From CALVLD01 sp964467585 (GTDB lineage: Bacteria; Bacillota; Clostridia; Christensenellales; CAG-138): 64,000 bases of DNA. The notes beneath the pieces were generated by a model. That model saw only the letters and a list, made by a program, of their open reading frames with translations. It ran no database searches and was not told where the DNA came from. Location: positions 5,418 to 69,417 of the forward strand of contig CAYXRF010000011.1 in NCBI GenBank assembly GCA_964467585.1, read 5' to 3'. This document shows, in pieces, positions 45,520 through 54,697 of the stretch. Positions within the stretch are counted from its first letter, which is position 1; each line of letters opens with the position of its first letter. Both the position numbers and the translations under genes were made by a program.

Positions 45520-46703
45520 TGACGTTAATCGAGCTGTATGTAAACGAGCCGTATGACAATCTGCTTGCCGCAACTGTGCTGACGCCTGATACGGTCGTTT
45601 ATGTTTGCTCGGGAAGGTATCCCGATATCGAATCGCAAAACGCTTTGCGCCGATATCTTTCAAGACTTAATCCGTGTGTTGGCGTTGATTTTGTGGTTGC
45701 GGCTTCAAACAGTCCCGAAGCATTGTTCAACGCGTTTGAAACTGTTTTTGAAGAGCACATCGACTGTGCGATAGACTTCACGGGCGGAGACGTTGCGGCG
45801 GCGATGGCGGCGGAGCGATATTGCTCCGCCCATCACGCAAAAGCGTTTTATATCGACTATGACAAGCATTGCTTTGTAAACGTCTATGGCATGGAGGATG
45901 AGATTACTCGGTTAACAATGCCGCGCATGAATATTCCTCTGCTGTTTGCGATGGGCGGTGCATGCATAACAGGCAGCGGTCACGCAACATCCGAGCTTAA
46001 TGACAAAAGGGTAATCGATGCGGTTCGCGGGGTAATTCGCGTTTACCTTGCAAACAAATCGGATTGGAGCGCGAGCACTGCGTACTTTCAATCCGCGATT
46101 ACACAATATGCAAGCGATACAAACGAGCTTATGCTATGCGCTCCCGCAGTTATTGAAAATCAATATGGTGGCTGCACAAGCGCAAATGTCGCTATACTCG
46201 AAAAGCTCAGTCAGGCAGGCGCATTAACAGAGCTTGAAATTAATAACAACGCCGTAAGGCTCAAATTCATGAACCAATTCATGCGCAGATGCCTTTCGGT
46301 TACGGGTATGTGGCTGGAGCTTCTGATTTACATTTCCGCGCTTGACAGCAAACTTTTTGACGATGTTCGCATGAGCGTTGAATTTGATTGGGACGGTGTT
46401 GTTCACGGTGATTCACGCGACACGCGCAACGAGATAGACGTGATACTCATAAAGGGACTTACCCCTGTGTTTATTTCGTGCAAATCAGGGGCGCCAAAGG
46501 CAGAGGATCTGTATGAGATATTCTACCTGACAAAACGGTTCGGCGGCTCAAGAGCAAAGGCGGTAATGGCGACTGCGGAAGCGATAAGCCTTGACGCACG
46601 CACGGTTTTTCGCAGAGCCCTCGACATGAACGTTGCTGTTATTGAGAGTGAAGATCTGTTGGACGATGATGCCGCAAGGCTTCTTTTCAGCCTTGCAGAC
46701 TAA
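45516..46703 (+). CDS. DUF1887 protein: CARF sensor fused to PD-(D/E)XK-like nuclease (Card1/Can2-like)
   Basis: 395 aa. The N-terminal half (about 1-130) is a Rossmann-like CARF domain with the ligand motif DFTGGD at 87-92, the position of TGGTK in Card1/Can2 proteins that bind cyclic oligoadenylates. The C-terminal part (about 262-395) is restriction-endonuclease-like: GxWLE at 264-268 (SVTGMWLEL), D308 in NEIDVILIK, and S-C-K at 321-323 in FISCKSG. Canonical ExK has Glu where Ser321 stands. No CRISPR array or cas gene is in the window. The gene overlaps the M42 peptidase and precedes an AlaX-like gene, a housekeeping-type setting. Function open: trans-acting CRISPR effector, anti-phage factor or another nucleotide sensor. 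Confidence 0.78.
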   Translation: MMTLIELYVNEPYDNLLAATVLTPDTVVYVCSGRYPDIESQNALRRYLSRLNPCVGVDFVVAASNSPEALFNAFETVFEEHIDCAIDFTGGDVAAAMAAERYCSAHHAKAFYIDYDKHCFVNVYGMEDEITRLTMPRMNIPLLFAMGGACITGSGHATSELNDKRVIDAVRGVIRVYLANKSDWSASTAYFQSAITQYASDTNELMLCAPAVIENQYGGCTSANVAILEKLSQAGALTELEINNNAVRLKFMNQFMRRCLSVTGMWLELLIYISALDSKLFDDVRMSVEFDWDGVVHGDSRDTRNEIDVILIKGLTPVFISCKSGAPKAEDLYEIFYLTKRFGGSRAKAVMATAEAISLDARTVFRRALDMNVAVIESEDLLDDDAARLLFSLAD

Positions 46704-46720
46704 GAAAGGAGTGAATATAA

Positions 46721-47932
46721 ATGACGGAAAAGCTTTACTATCAGCAACCAATACTTACCGAGTGCGACGCAACGGTGACGACCTGTAAACAAAGCGGAGA
46801 CCGCTACCTCATACTGCTTGACAGAACCGTCATATTTCCGGAGGGTGGCGGGCAGATATCGGACAGAGGCTTTATTGAGGACGCGGTATGCCGCGAAGCG
46901 CATGAGATCGATGGAGAGATCTGGCATAATTGCGATGCGCCGCTTGTTGAGGGTGACGCCGTAAAGGTACGCCTTGTGACCGGCGTGCGCCGCGACCATA
47001 CGGAACAGCACACGGGCGAGCATATACTTTCGGGTGTTGCAAAGCAGCTTTTTGACGCCGTTAACGTGGGCTTTCATATGACGGTTGACTATTGCACTAT
47101 TGACCTTGACAAGCCGCTGACGGTAAACGAGCTTATCACGCTTGAGAGAGAGGCGAATCTGGTTGTTCGTTTGAATCTGCCGATACGAACCGAGATTGTT
47201 GACGCATCACAGCTTGAGGAATTGGAGCTTCGCAAAAAAGCCGATGGTATAACCGGTGTTGCAAGGATTGTGTACATAGACGATGGAAATGTTGACTCTT
47301 GCACCTGCTGCGGCACACATTTTGAAACAACAGGAAGCGTCGGGGCTGTCAAGATAACCGATTTTCAAAAGTATAAGGGCGGCACAAGACTGTGGTTTGC
47401 CTGCGGCGGACGCGCTGTGAATGCCGCCTGCGATATGCAGAGGAGTATGATGGAGCTTGCGCGCCGCTTTTCAACAAGCCGTGACGAGCTTGCAGCAGCG
47501 GTTATTAAACAGGGCGATGAGCTTACTGCGGCACACAAAGAGATAAAGCGCAAGACTAACGCGCTGTGCGAGTATATGGCGGACAAGCTCATAGCGGAAG
47601 CTGAAATTGCACGCGGAGTATGTGTGATTGTAACAAAGGCGGATGGCTTTGGCGCTAATGACGTTAAGGTTCTTTCGGAGCGAATAGCCGCAAAAACAAA
47701 GGCTGTCGCTCTTGTATTTGGTGAAACAGCGGAAGGCTGCTGCTGCTATCGTATGGCGCGCTCCGAGGGAGTCGGTATGAGTATGCGTGACCTTTGCACT
47801 GCGGTTAACGCTGCGATTAACGGAAAGGGCGGGGGAAGTCCCGCATTTGCGCAGGGAAGCGCCGCCGCCGCAATTAATTCAGACTTAACGGATATGCTTA
47901 AAAACTATATTGTACGGGTGATTAAGGGCTGA
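46721..47932 (+). CDS. AlaX-type alanyl-tRNA editing protein with DHHA1 domain
   Basis: 403 aa stand-alone relative of the AlaRS editing domain that hydrolyses mischarged Ser- or Gly-tRNA-Ala. The zinc site is HTGEHILSG (two His) plus CTCCGTHFETTG (Cys); the C-terminal DHHA1 domain has GGGSPAFAQGSA. Length fits the AlaX-L type. ATG has AAAGGAG upstream, 17 bases after the CARF gene. It may be co-transcribed with it. Confidence 0.88.
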   Translation: MTEKLYYQQPILTECDATVTTCKQSGDRYLILLDRTVIFPEGGGQISDRGFIEDAVCREAHEIDGEIWHNCDAPLVEGDAVKVRLVTGVRRDHTEQHTGEHILSGVAKQLFDAVNVGFHMTVDYCTIDLDKPLTVNELITLEREANLVVRLNLPIRTEIVDASQLEELELRKKADGITGVARIVYIDDGNVDSCTCCGTHFETTGSVGAVKITDFQKYKGGTRLWFACGGRAVNAACDMQRSMMELARRFSTSRDELAAAVIKQGDELTAAHKEIKRKTNALCEYMADKLIAEAEIARGVCVIVTKADGFGANDVKVLSERIAAKTKAVALVFGETAEGCCCYRMARSEGVGMSMRDLCTAVNAAINGKGGGSPAFAQGSAAAAINSDLTDMLKNYIVRVIKG

Positions 47933-47957
47933 TCTTGCGAGTTCGCTGCGCATGACC

Positions 47958-50177
47958 CTATTTAAGCTTGATTATTTTGAGCCTCAATGCGTTTGAAAGC
48001 ACCGTGACGGAGCTTAAACTCATCGCAGCGGCAGCAAGCATGGGACTAAGCAGCGGTCCACCGAATATGTGCAGCAAACCGGCAGCAACAGGTATTCCCA
48101 AGCAGTTATACGCAAAAGCCCAAAACAGGTTTTGCTTGATAACGCGCAAGGTGGCGCGTGAAAGCCGTATTGCATCGGTTATTCCGGAGAGCCTTTCGCC
48201 GGTCAGAACAATTCCCGCACCGGAAATGGCGGCGTCAGCTCCGCTTCCGATAGCAATGCCGATATCGGCTGCGGCAAGTGCGGCGGCGTCGTTTACACCG
48301 TCGCCAACCATTGCAACCTTCTCGTTATCGGCTTGCAGCTTGGCAATATAATTCAGCTTATCCTCAGGCATGGCGCGGCTTACAACGCGTGTAATGCCCG
48401 CTTCATCAGCAATCTTGTTTGCGGCATACTCGTTATCTCCCGTAACAAGGGAGACTTTGACGTCCATATCGTTAAGCAGCTTGACAGTTTGTGCTGCGTC
48501 CTCCTTTATTGGGTCGGCAATGCCGACAGAACCCATGTGTTTGCCGTTACAGGACAGCATAATTGCAGTAAATCCGCTATTTGTCATGCTTTCATATTGC
48601 GATGTATCATAATCAATGCCCGCATCGTTGAATATGCGTGAATCGCCGGCAAGAAGCTGCATACCCTGATATTCTGCAGAGACGCCGCGGCCGATGCTTG
48701 CCGTAAACAAATCCGGACGTTCAATTTTTATGCAGTTCTCCGTGCAATAGTTAATGATTGCCATTGCCAAAGGATGCTCGGAATTTGCCTCACATATGGC
48801 AAACAGACGCAAAAGCTCATTTTCAGAAACGCCTGTGGCGGCTTTGACGCTTTGAACAACAGGACGACCTACGGTCAGGGTTCCTGTTTTGTCAAGAACT
48901 ATCTCACTGATTCCACATGCCTGCTGAAGCGCTTCGCCGCTTTTAATAAACACGCCCATCGAGGCGCCGCGTCCCATACCGACAATAAGTGCCGTTGGAG
49001 TCGCAAGCCCCAACGCACACGGACAGGCGACAACAAGCACCGAAACACCAATCTTTACAGCAACTCCAACGCTTTCACCGGCAATAAGCCACGCCGCAAA
49101 GGCGAGGACGGCAATCGCCGCAACAGTCGGCACGAATATTGCGCTTATTCTGTCTGCAAGGTTTGCAATGGGAGCCTTGCTGCCCTGCGCTTCTTCAACC
49201 ATGCGTATCATGCCCGCAAGCGCTGTATCATCGCCCGTGCGGACGGCTTTTATTAGTATGCCGCCATTGATGTTCAGGCTTCCGCCGGTTACGGAGTCCC
49301 CGATGCTTTTCTCCACAGGGATGCTCTCACCAGTAAGCATGGATTCGTCAACAGACGTCTCACCCTCGGTAATTATGCCGTCAACAGGAAAAGACTCACC
49401 CGGACGAATTCGAATAATGTCGCCGACAACAAGCTCATCAACATTGCATTGCCGCTCCCCGTTTGGCGTAACAATCGTTGCAGTATCAGGGGTAAGCTTC
49501 ATAAGCGCGGCAACGGCCTCTCCCGTGCGTCTCTTTGCGCGTCCCTCAAGGTACTTGCCAAGCATAACAAGAGCGATTATTACACCGGCGGATTCATAAT
49601 AAAGCTCATGCGCAGAAACGGATGCGCCAAACGCCAAGCGGAATGTTACATACAGCGAATATCCGATTGAAGCAAGCGTACCGAGAGCAATAAGCGAATC
49701 CATGTTAGGATGCAGTCTCACGGCTGCGGAAATGCCGCGATTGTAAAAACCAAAGCCAACGACAACAATCGGTATCAATAACAGTGTTTGAACAAGCGCA
49801 AATAAAAGAGGGTTGTTATCGGGTGAGACGGGACAGGGCAGACCGATCATGTGCGACATTGATACATACATCAGCAACGCTGCAAATACAACCGCTATAA
49901 TCAGATTGCGTTTGTCGGCGGCTGCCTTGCGCCGCCTGCGTTCATCATCCAGCTTCATTTGCAGACGAGGGCTTTCAACAACAGAGGCGCCGAATCCAAC
50001 GCGTACGATCGCAGAGATAACAGCGGCAGATACATCGCTTTCGCTTCGCACAAAGCATCTTTCAGCAGCAAGATTCACCGAACAAGCTTCAACACCTTCA
50101 AGCTTACGAACAGCACGCTCAACCGAAGCGGAGCAAGCAGCGCAGCTCATACCGGTAACAGAAAACTCCTTTAACAT
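47958..50177 (-). CDS. copA: Copper-transporting P-type ATPase
   Basis: Cu(I) exporter of the plasma membrane, 739 aa. An N-terminal HMA domain (GMSCAACSAS) is followed by two helices, an A-domain (GESFPVDG, MLTGES), the transmembrane CPC metal site (VVACPCALGLATPTA), phosphorylation loop DKTGTLT, SEHPLA, and the MVGDGVNDAAALAAADIGIA hinge. AGGAG lies 6 bases before ATG. No CopZ or CsoR neighbour is seen, so its regulation is not visible here. Confidence 0.96.
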   Translation of the reverse strand: MLKEFSVTGMSCAACSASVERAVRKLEGVEACSVNLAAERCFVRSESDVSAAVISAIVRVGFGASVVESPRLQMKLDDERRRRKAAADKRNLIIAVVFAALLMYVSMSHMIGLPCPVSPDNNPLLFALVQTLLLIPIVVVGFGFYNRGISAAVRLHPNMDSLIALGTLASIGYSLYVTFRLAFGASVSAHELYYESAGVIIALVMLGKYLEGRAKRRTGEAVAALMKLTPDTATIVTPNGERQCNVDELVVGDIIRIRPGESFPVDGIITEGETSVDESMLTGESIPVEKSIGDSVTGGSLNINGGILIKAVRTGDDTALAGMIRMVEEAQGSKAPIANLADRISAIFVPTVAAIAVLAFAAWLIAGESVGVAVKIGVSVLVVACPCALGLATPTALIVGMGRGASMGVFIKSGEALQQACGISEIVLDKTGTLTVGRPVVQSVKAATGVSENELLRLFAICEANSEHPLAMAIINYCTENCIKIERPDLFTASIGRGVSAEYQGMQLLAGDSRIFNDAGIDYDTSQYESMTNSGFTAIMLSCNGKHMGSVGIADPIKEDAAQTVKLLNDMDVKVSLVTGDNEYAANKIADEAGITRVVSRAMPEDKLNYIAKLQADNEKVAMVGDGVNDAAALAAADIGIAIGSGADAAISGAGIVLTGERLSGITDAIRLSRATLRVIKQNLFWAFAYNCLGIPVAAGLLHIFGGPLLSPMLAAAAMSLSSVTVLSNALRLKIIKLK

Positions 50178-50268
50178 CGCACGCTCCTAAACACAATAGC
50201 TATCGCATAGTATTATTCTGAATTGTACAGCATTTTATTTTTGTTGGCAAGGCTGAAGGGGGATGGCA

Positions 50269-50562
50269 GTGGTGAAAAGGAGAAAAATTAATTCAAAAGC
50301 TCATGAAAGGACAGCGGAGGTACTCCGCTCATTCGGGCTGCCCGCAGACGCCGCAGGTTCGCTGCCATATATGACGCTTACAGGAAATCATTATTTTGAG
50401 GCGGAGGATCACTGCGGTGTATTGCAAATGGACGAAAACTGCATAAGGATACTATCTGCAGGCGGTGTGATTCGACTAAACGGCAAACGAATGAGAGCAA
50501 TATGTATGGATAATGAACGAATATCCGTTGACGGGCTTATCAATTCAATTACTTTTGAATAA
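50269..50562 (+). CDS. yqfC: Sporulation protein YqfC
   Basis: Small YabP/YqfC-family protein, about 97 aa, controlled by SigE in Bacillus; its role in spore formation is undefined. Typical segments are PYMTLTGNHYFEAEDHCG and MRAICMDNERISVDG. ATG at 50263 directly abuts AAGGGGG, so GTG at 50269 (6-base spacing) is the likelier start. It is followed by yqfD. Confidence 0.85.
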   Translation: MVKRRKINSKAHERTAEVLRSFGLPADAAGSLPYMTLTGNHYFEAEDHCGVLQMDENCIRILSAGGVIRLNGKRMRAICMDNERISVDGLINSITFE

Positions 50563-50591
50563 AAATCAATGCGAGACGAGGGCAAAGTTCA

Positions 50592-51740
50592 ATGAATGTA
50601 TGGAAATTCATATCCGGATATGTTAATATAGAGGTGAGCGGCAAAAATCTTGAGCGTGTTGTAAATCGGGCAACCTCAGAGGGCATACCGCTTACCAACG
50701 CTTACCGCGTTTCCGGAAGGGCGATAATTGCGGACGTCGCCATGAAGGATTTGAAAAGGCTGCGGATTGCAGTTCGCGGCTGCGGATGTCGGATACGCAT
50801 AAAAAGTAAGCATGGACTGCCTAAAATGGGCTTTGCCGCACGCAGAAATGCCTTGATTTGCGTATGCGCGGCACTTGCGCTGCTTGTATTGGCGGCAGCA
50901 TCCACCAGAGTATGGAGGATTGACGTCAGCGGAATAGGCGCAGACGACGTTTCGGTGCTGCGGGTACTCGAATCATCCGGTATAACGATTGGTTCCGCAA
51001 AAAACGATATACATCCGGCGGACGTCAGCAAGCTTATCATTGACGGCGATCCTTCGGTCGCGCATGCTAACGTTACGCTAAGCGGAGTGGTTCTGAGCGT
51101 TGAAGTTACACTGTCAAAGGGCGTTGACGTTGAGGCGGAGGATACTCGTCCCGCAAGCATTTATGCAGACAGGGATTGCGTGATAACCTCTGTATCCGTA
51201 ATCCGTGGGGTTGCAATGGTGCGGGTAGGCGACGCCGTAAGAAAGGGACAGCTGCTGATTTCGGGTGATCTTTCACAGATTAAGGAGGGTTACGTCGTTC
51301 ACGCCGAGGGTGAGATCACTGGCGTTGCACTCTACCGAGTGACGGGCGACGCGAACATGGTTACACAGTCATGTTTGCGCAGCGGCAGAAAAACCACAAT
51401 GACGGCGATAAGCGTTTTTGGCAGGGATATTATCCCGGGCTCTCCGTATCCGCAATATGAGTTGGAATATCAATCTGCGGGCATGATAGATGCATCCGCC
51501 ATTCCGATTCATGTTTACACCGTGGTCTTTTATGAGCTTACGGAACAGCAATACTTGGATACGGCAGAGGGTGCGGAGGAGCGCGCAATGCTTAATGCAC
51601 AGGAAAGCTTGTCGCAGACAATCCCGCAGTCGGCGCGGATACTTACCGTATCGCACAGATTCGTGTGGGATTGCATGAACGTTTCCGCGTTCATCACGGT
51701 CGAAACGCTTGAAACAATAGGCGTTATTATGTATCTATGA
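50592..51740 (+). CDS. yqfD: Sporulation protein YqfD
   Basis: 382 aa protein with a soluble N-terminus, one helix at about 94-112 (LICVCAALALLVLAAAS), then an external part. The N-terminal MNVWKFISGYVNIEVSG and the YqfD motif GDAVRKGQLLISG are characteristic. SigE-dependent in relatives; it is thought to act with YqfC. GAGGG precedes ATG. Part of the yqfCD-phoH-yqfF cluster. Confidence 0.92.
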   Translation: MNVWKFISGYVNIEVSGKNLERVVNRATSEGIPLTNAYRVSGRAIIADVAMKDLKRLRIAVRGCGCRIRIKSKHGLPKMGFAARRNALICVCAALALLVLAAASTRVWRIDVSGIGADDVSVLRVLESSGITIGSAKNDIHPADVSKLIIDGDPSVAHANVTLSGVVLSVEVTLSKGVDVEAEDTRPASIYADRDCVITSVSVIRGVAMVRVGDAVRKGQLLISGDLSQIKEGYVVHAEGEITGVALYRVTGDANMVTQSCLRSGRKTTMTAISVFGRDIIPGSPYPQYELEYQSAGMIDASAIPIHVYTVVFYELTEQQYLDTAEGAEERAMLNAQESLSQTIPQSARILTVSHRFVWDCMNVSAFITVETLETIGVIMYL

Positions 51741-51793
51741 GATTATCGGCGATTACAATCTTCGAATAAGCTCAAAACAACAGGGGTATTGAA

Positions 51794-52795
51794 ATGGAAG
51801 AAAATACGTTTGAAGCAACGATTTCAATTGAGTACATGGACGAGCTGATCAGGCTGTTCGGTGTGTTTGATGAAAATCTCAAAATAATTGAATCAGAGAC
51901 CGAGGCGCATATTACCGCGTCCGGCGACAGCATACAGATTTCCGGAGCGCAAAGCGCTGTTGCTGTGGCGGAGGCTGTTATCGACAAATTGCTTATGCTG
52001 ATACGTCGTGGTGAGACTATCGACAGAGGACGCATACGCTACGCGATAGACCTTGCAAGAGAGGGCAACGCAGATCTTATACTTGAGCTTGCGGATGATG
52101 TCGTGGCGTTTACAAACAAGGGAAAACAGATAAAGTGCAAAACGCTTGGGCAAAAAAAATATGTTCAGGCGTTGAAAAAGCATACGGTTGTATTTGGCGT
52201 TGGGCCGGCAGGCACGGGCAAAACATATCTCGCGGTTGCGATGGCTGTTCTTGCCTATAAAAACAAAGAGGTCAGCAGGATAATACTTACGCGTCCTGCG
52301 GTTGAGGCGGGGGAAAAGCTCGGCTTTCTTCCCGGGGATCTTCAAAACAAGGTTGACCCTTATCTGCGTCCGCTGTACGATGCCCTTTATGACTTCTTGG
52401 GCGCCGAAAACTTCAAGATTCTGTCCGAACGTGGTGTGATAGAGGTCGCGCCGTTGGCATATATGCGCGGCAGGACGCTTAACGATGCATACATAATACT
52501 TGATGAAGCACAGAATTGTACTGTTGAACAAATGAAAATGTTCCTTACACGCTTTGGCGAGGGTTCGCGTGTGGTTGTGACAGGTGACATAACCCAGATA
52601 GATTTGCCGATAGACAGGCGAAGCGGGCTTGTACACGCTCTGCGCGTGCTGAATGATGTTGAAGGCATAGCAATGGTGTATCTGACCGCAAGGGATGTTG
52701 TGCGACATGAGATGGTTCAGCGTATTGTACGCGCATACGAAAGAGCTTCCGAGAGGGCTTCCGACGGCAGGGCGCCCGAAAGACGAGGCAACTGA
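51794..52795 (+). CDS. phoH: PhoH-like ATPase/RNA-binding protein
   Basis: 333 aa P-loop ATPase of the PhoH (YbeZ) family, often linked with YbeY in rRNA maturation. An N-terminal KH-like region is followed by Walker A GPAGTGKT, LTRPAVEAGEKLGFLPGD, Walker B YIILDEAQNC and GDITQIDLP. AGGGG lies before ATG. Conserved neighbours yqfF and ybeY follow. Confidence 0.95.
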   Translation: MEENTFEATISIEYMDELIRLFGVFDENLKIIESETEAHITASGDSIQISGAQSAVAVAEAVIDKLLMLIRRGETIDRGRIRYAIDLAREGNADLILELADDVVAFTNKGKQIKCKTLGQKKYVQALKKHTVVFGVGPAGTGKTYLAVAMAVLAYKNKEVSRIILTRPAVEAGEKLGFLPGDLQNKVDPYLRPLYDALYDFLGAENFKILSERGVIEVAPLAYMRGRTLNDAYIILDEAQNCTVEQMKMFLTRFGEGSRVVVTGDITQIDLPIDRRSGLVHALRVLNDVEGIAMVYLTARDVVRHEMVQRIVRAYERASERASDGRAPERRGN

Positions 52796-52812
52796 GAAGG
52801 AGGACAAAGGCA

Positions 52813-54252
52813 GTGGCGAAAAACTCCGCAAAGATGAGAGCATCACGAAAGCTCAAGCCACCGATTGCAATCGCAATGCTTGCGGTGGTTCCGATTGCGG
52901 TAATTGTGATAATTGCGATATCAATAAACAATTCCGAAGGAGTAACACTTGCGATACTTGGCGCGGCGCTTGCGTTCACAGCCGCGTTTGCTGTGTTTGC
53001 TGCGCATCTGCTGTTTTCCGCATCAGAAATAGTGCGTGACGCCAAACGTATGACTATGATATGCATAAGCCTGCTGATGGTTGAGATGCTTTCAATGCTG
53101 ATGCTGAGAGTAGACGCAGGCTTTTCACCCATGCTGATAGCCACAATGATACTTGCGCTTATGGTGGACGAGCGTACATCTCTTATGAGCGTGCTTGTGA
53201 CTTCAATATCAAGCGGGCTGATAGTTTTGTCGTTTTCCCCACAATATGCCTGCACAGCAATTGCCTCCGTCTGCGCCGCGGCAACAGGCGGGGTCGCGTG
53301 CGTTTACGCCCTCAGAATGAGACACACGAGAAGCGCAACGATAATAGCTTCTGCAATAGCGGGCGGGGTATCACTGATTGCATATATCGGGGTTATGCTG
53401 ATGGCAGGAGCCGCATTCAAAGACTATTGGCATTCTCTCCTGTGGACTATCGGCAGCGCGGTGCTGTGCGGCATTGTTACCGTCGGGATAATGCCCCTGT
53501 TCGAGATCCTGTTTGACGTCGCCACAGACGCCAGACTCAACGAGCTGCTCAACAACAACAATCCACTGATCAAGCGACTGATGATGGATGCTCCCGGCAC
53601 TTATCATCATTCTGTTTTGGTGGCGACACTTGCGGAATCAGCGGCAGAGTTGGTTGGCGCAAATGCGCTTTTATGCAAGGTCGGCGCGTATTATCATGAC
53701 GTAGGCAAGCTAAGAAGTCCTATGTACTTCAGAGAAAATCAAAAGCCCGATTACAATATTCACGATGAGCTTGACCCATTTGAAAGCGCACAGAGGATAA
53801 TCGCCCATCAAAGAGACGGCGTAACCTTGCTTACAAAATACAAGCTTCCGGGGGAGGTTATACGAATTGTCGCCGAGCATCACGGCGATTCTGTTATGGT
53901 CTATTTTTATGACAAAGCAAAACGGCTTGCTCCGCCGGGAGTTCAGATTGACGAAAAGCAATTTCGATATCCTTCAAAAAAACCTACAACCAAGGAAGGG
54001 GCAATAGTAATGCTTGCGGATTGCTGTGAGGCGGCTGTGCGTTCGATGCCGAACCCAACAATGACTGAGATTGAGGCGAAGGTGCGTGAGGTTATCGCTC
54101 ACAAATGGAATAAGAGGGACGCTATGCTTTGGTCGTCCCCGCTTACATTCGCGGAGATTAGCACAATCGAAAGCAGCTTTATACGCACATTTGCTGCGCT
54201 TCATCACGAAAGGGTGGAGTATCCGGATCTGGAGGATATTGACGTAAGATGA
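52813..54252 (+). CDS. HD phosphohydrolase of the YqfF/PgpH family lacking the extracellular domain
   Basis: 479 aa. About 200 N-terminal residues are seven or so membrane helices; the C-terminal HD domain has YHHSVLVATLAE, GAYYHDVGKL and AEHHGDS, as in c-di-AMP phosphodiesterase PgpH. In the usual family (about 700 aa) a large 7TMR-HDED domain lies between helix 1 and the rest; here helix 1 (about 20-39) is followed within six residues by helix 2. The likely role is c-di-AMP turnover, without an external sensor. Start is GTG 52813 with GGAGG upstream. Confidence 0.88.
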   Translation: MAKNSAKMRASRKLKPPIAIAMLAVVPIAVIVIIAISINNSEGVTLAILGAALAFTAAFAVFAAHLLFSASEIVRDAKRMTMICISLLMVEMLSMLMLRVDAGFSPMLIATMILALMVDERTSLMSVLVTSISSGLIVLSFSPQYACTAIASVCAAATGGVACVYALRMRHTRSATIIASAIAGGVSLIAYIGVMLMAGAAFKDYWHSLLWTIGSAVLCGIVTVGIMPLFEILFDVATDARLNELLNNNNPLIKRLMMDAPGTYHHSVLVATLAESAAELVGANALLCKVGAYYHDVGKLRSPMYFRENQKPDYNIHDELDPFESAQRIIAHQRDGVTLLTKYKLPGEVIRIVAEHHGDSVMVYFYDKAKRLAPPGVQIDEKQFRYPSKKPTTKEGAIVMLADCCEAAVRSMPNPTMTEIEAKVREVIAHKWNKRDAMLWSSPLTFAEISTIESSFIRTFAALHHERVEYPDLEDIDVR

Positions 54253-54692
54253 AAGAAAACCCAATAGAAATCATTATAAATGACATTGAGGTTGAGCAGG
54301 CGGTTGTTGACGCCGCACGGCTTGGCGTATTGAGTACGCTCTCACATGAAAACGTCTTGGGAGAAATCAGCGTGGAGCTTACAAATGACTCGGTTATTCA
54401 CGAATACAATCGCCATTATCGAGGAGTCGATCGCCCGACGGATGTTTTAAGCTTTCCAACCTCAGAGGGAGATACGCTTATATGCCCTCCGGACGAGCAT
54501 CTGGGAGACATAATGATATCGGTTGAAACCGCAAAAAGGCAGGGTGAGGAGTATGGGCACAGCACCGAGCGGGAGGTGCTGTTTCTTGCCGTGCATGGAG
54601 CGCTTCACATATTGGGGTATGACCACACACGCCCCGAGGATGAGGTTATAATGCTTGCAAAGCAACGAGAAATCATACAACGGAGGGATTGA
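54249..54692 (+). CDS. ybeY: Endoribonuclease YbeY (rRNA maturation)
   Basis: 147 aa zinc RNase required for 16S rRNA 3' processing and 70S quality control. The zinc ligands are in HGALHILGYDH (H-x3-H-x5-H), with STEREVLFLAVHG just before. ATG overlaps the HD gene stop by 4 bases. Confidence 0.95.
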   Translation: MKENPIEIIINDIEVEQAVVDAARLGVLSTLSHENVLGEISVELTNDSVIHEYNRHYRGVDRPTDVLSFPTSEGDTLICPPDEHLGDIMISVETAKRQGEEYGHSTEREVLFLAVHGALHILGYDHTRPEDEVIMLAKQREIIQRRD

Positions 54693-54697
54693 CGCTT

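Noticed and set aside
45516..46703. Type III CRISPR locus around the CARF nuclease
   Set aside because: Flanking genes are housekeeping or unknown families; no repeat-spacer array, cas10 or cas6 is visible within the window.
47933..47957. Terminator between the AlaX gene and copA
   Set aside because: Only a 4 bp hairpin (GCGA/TCGC) without a T-run is visible in the 25-base gap.
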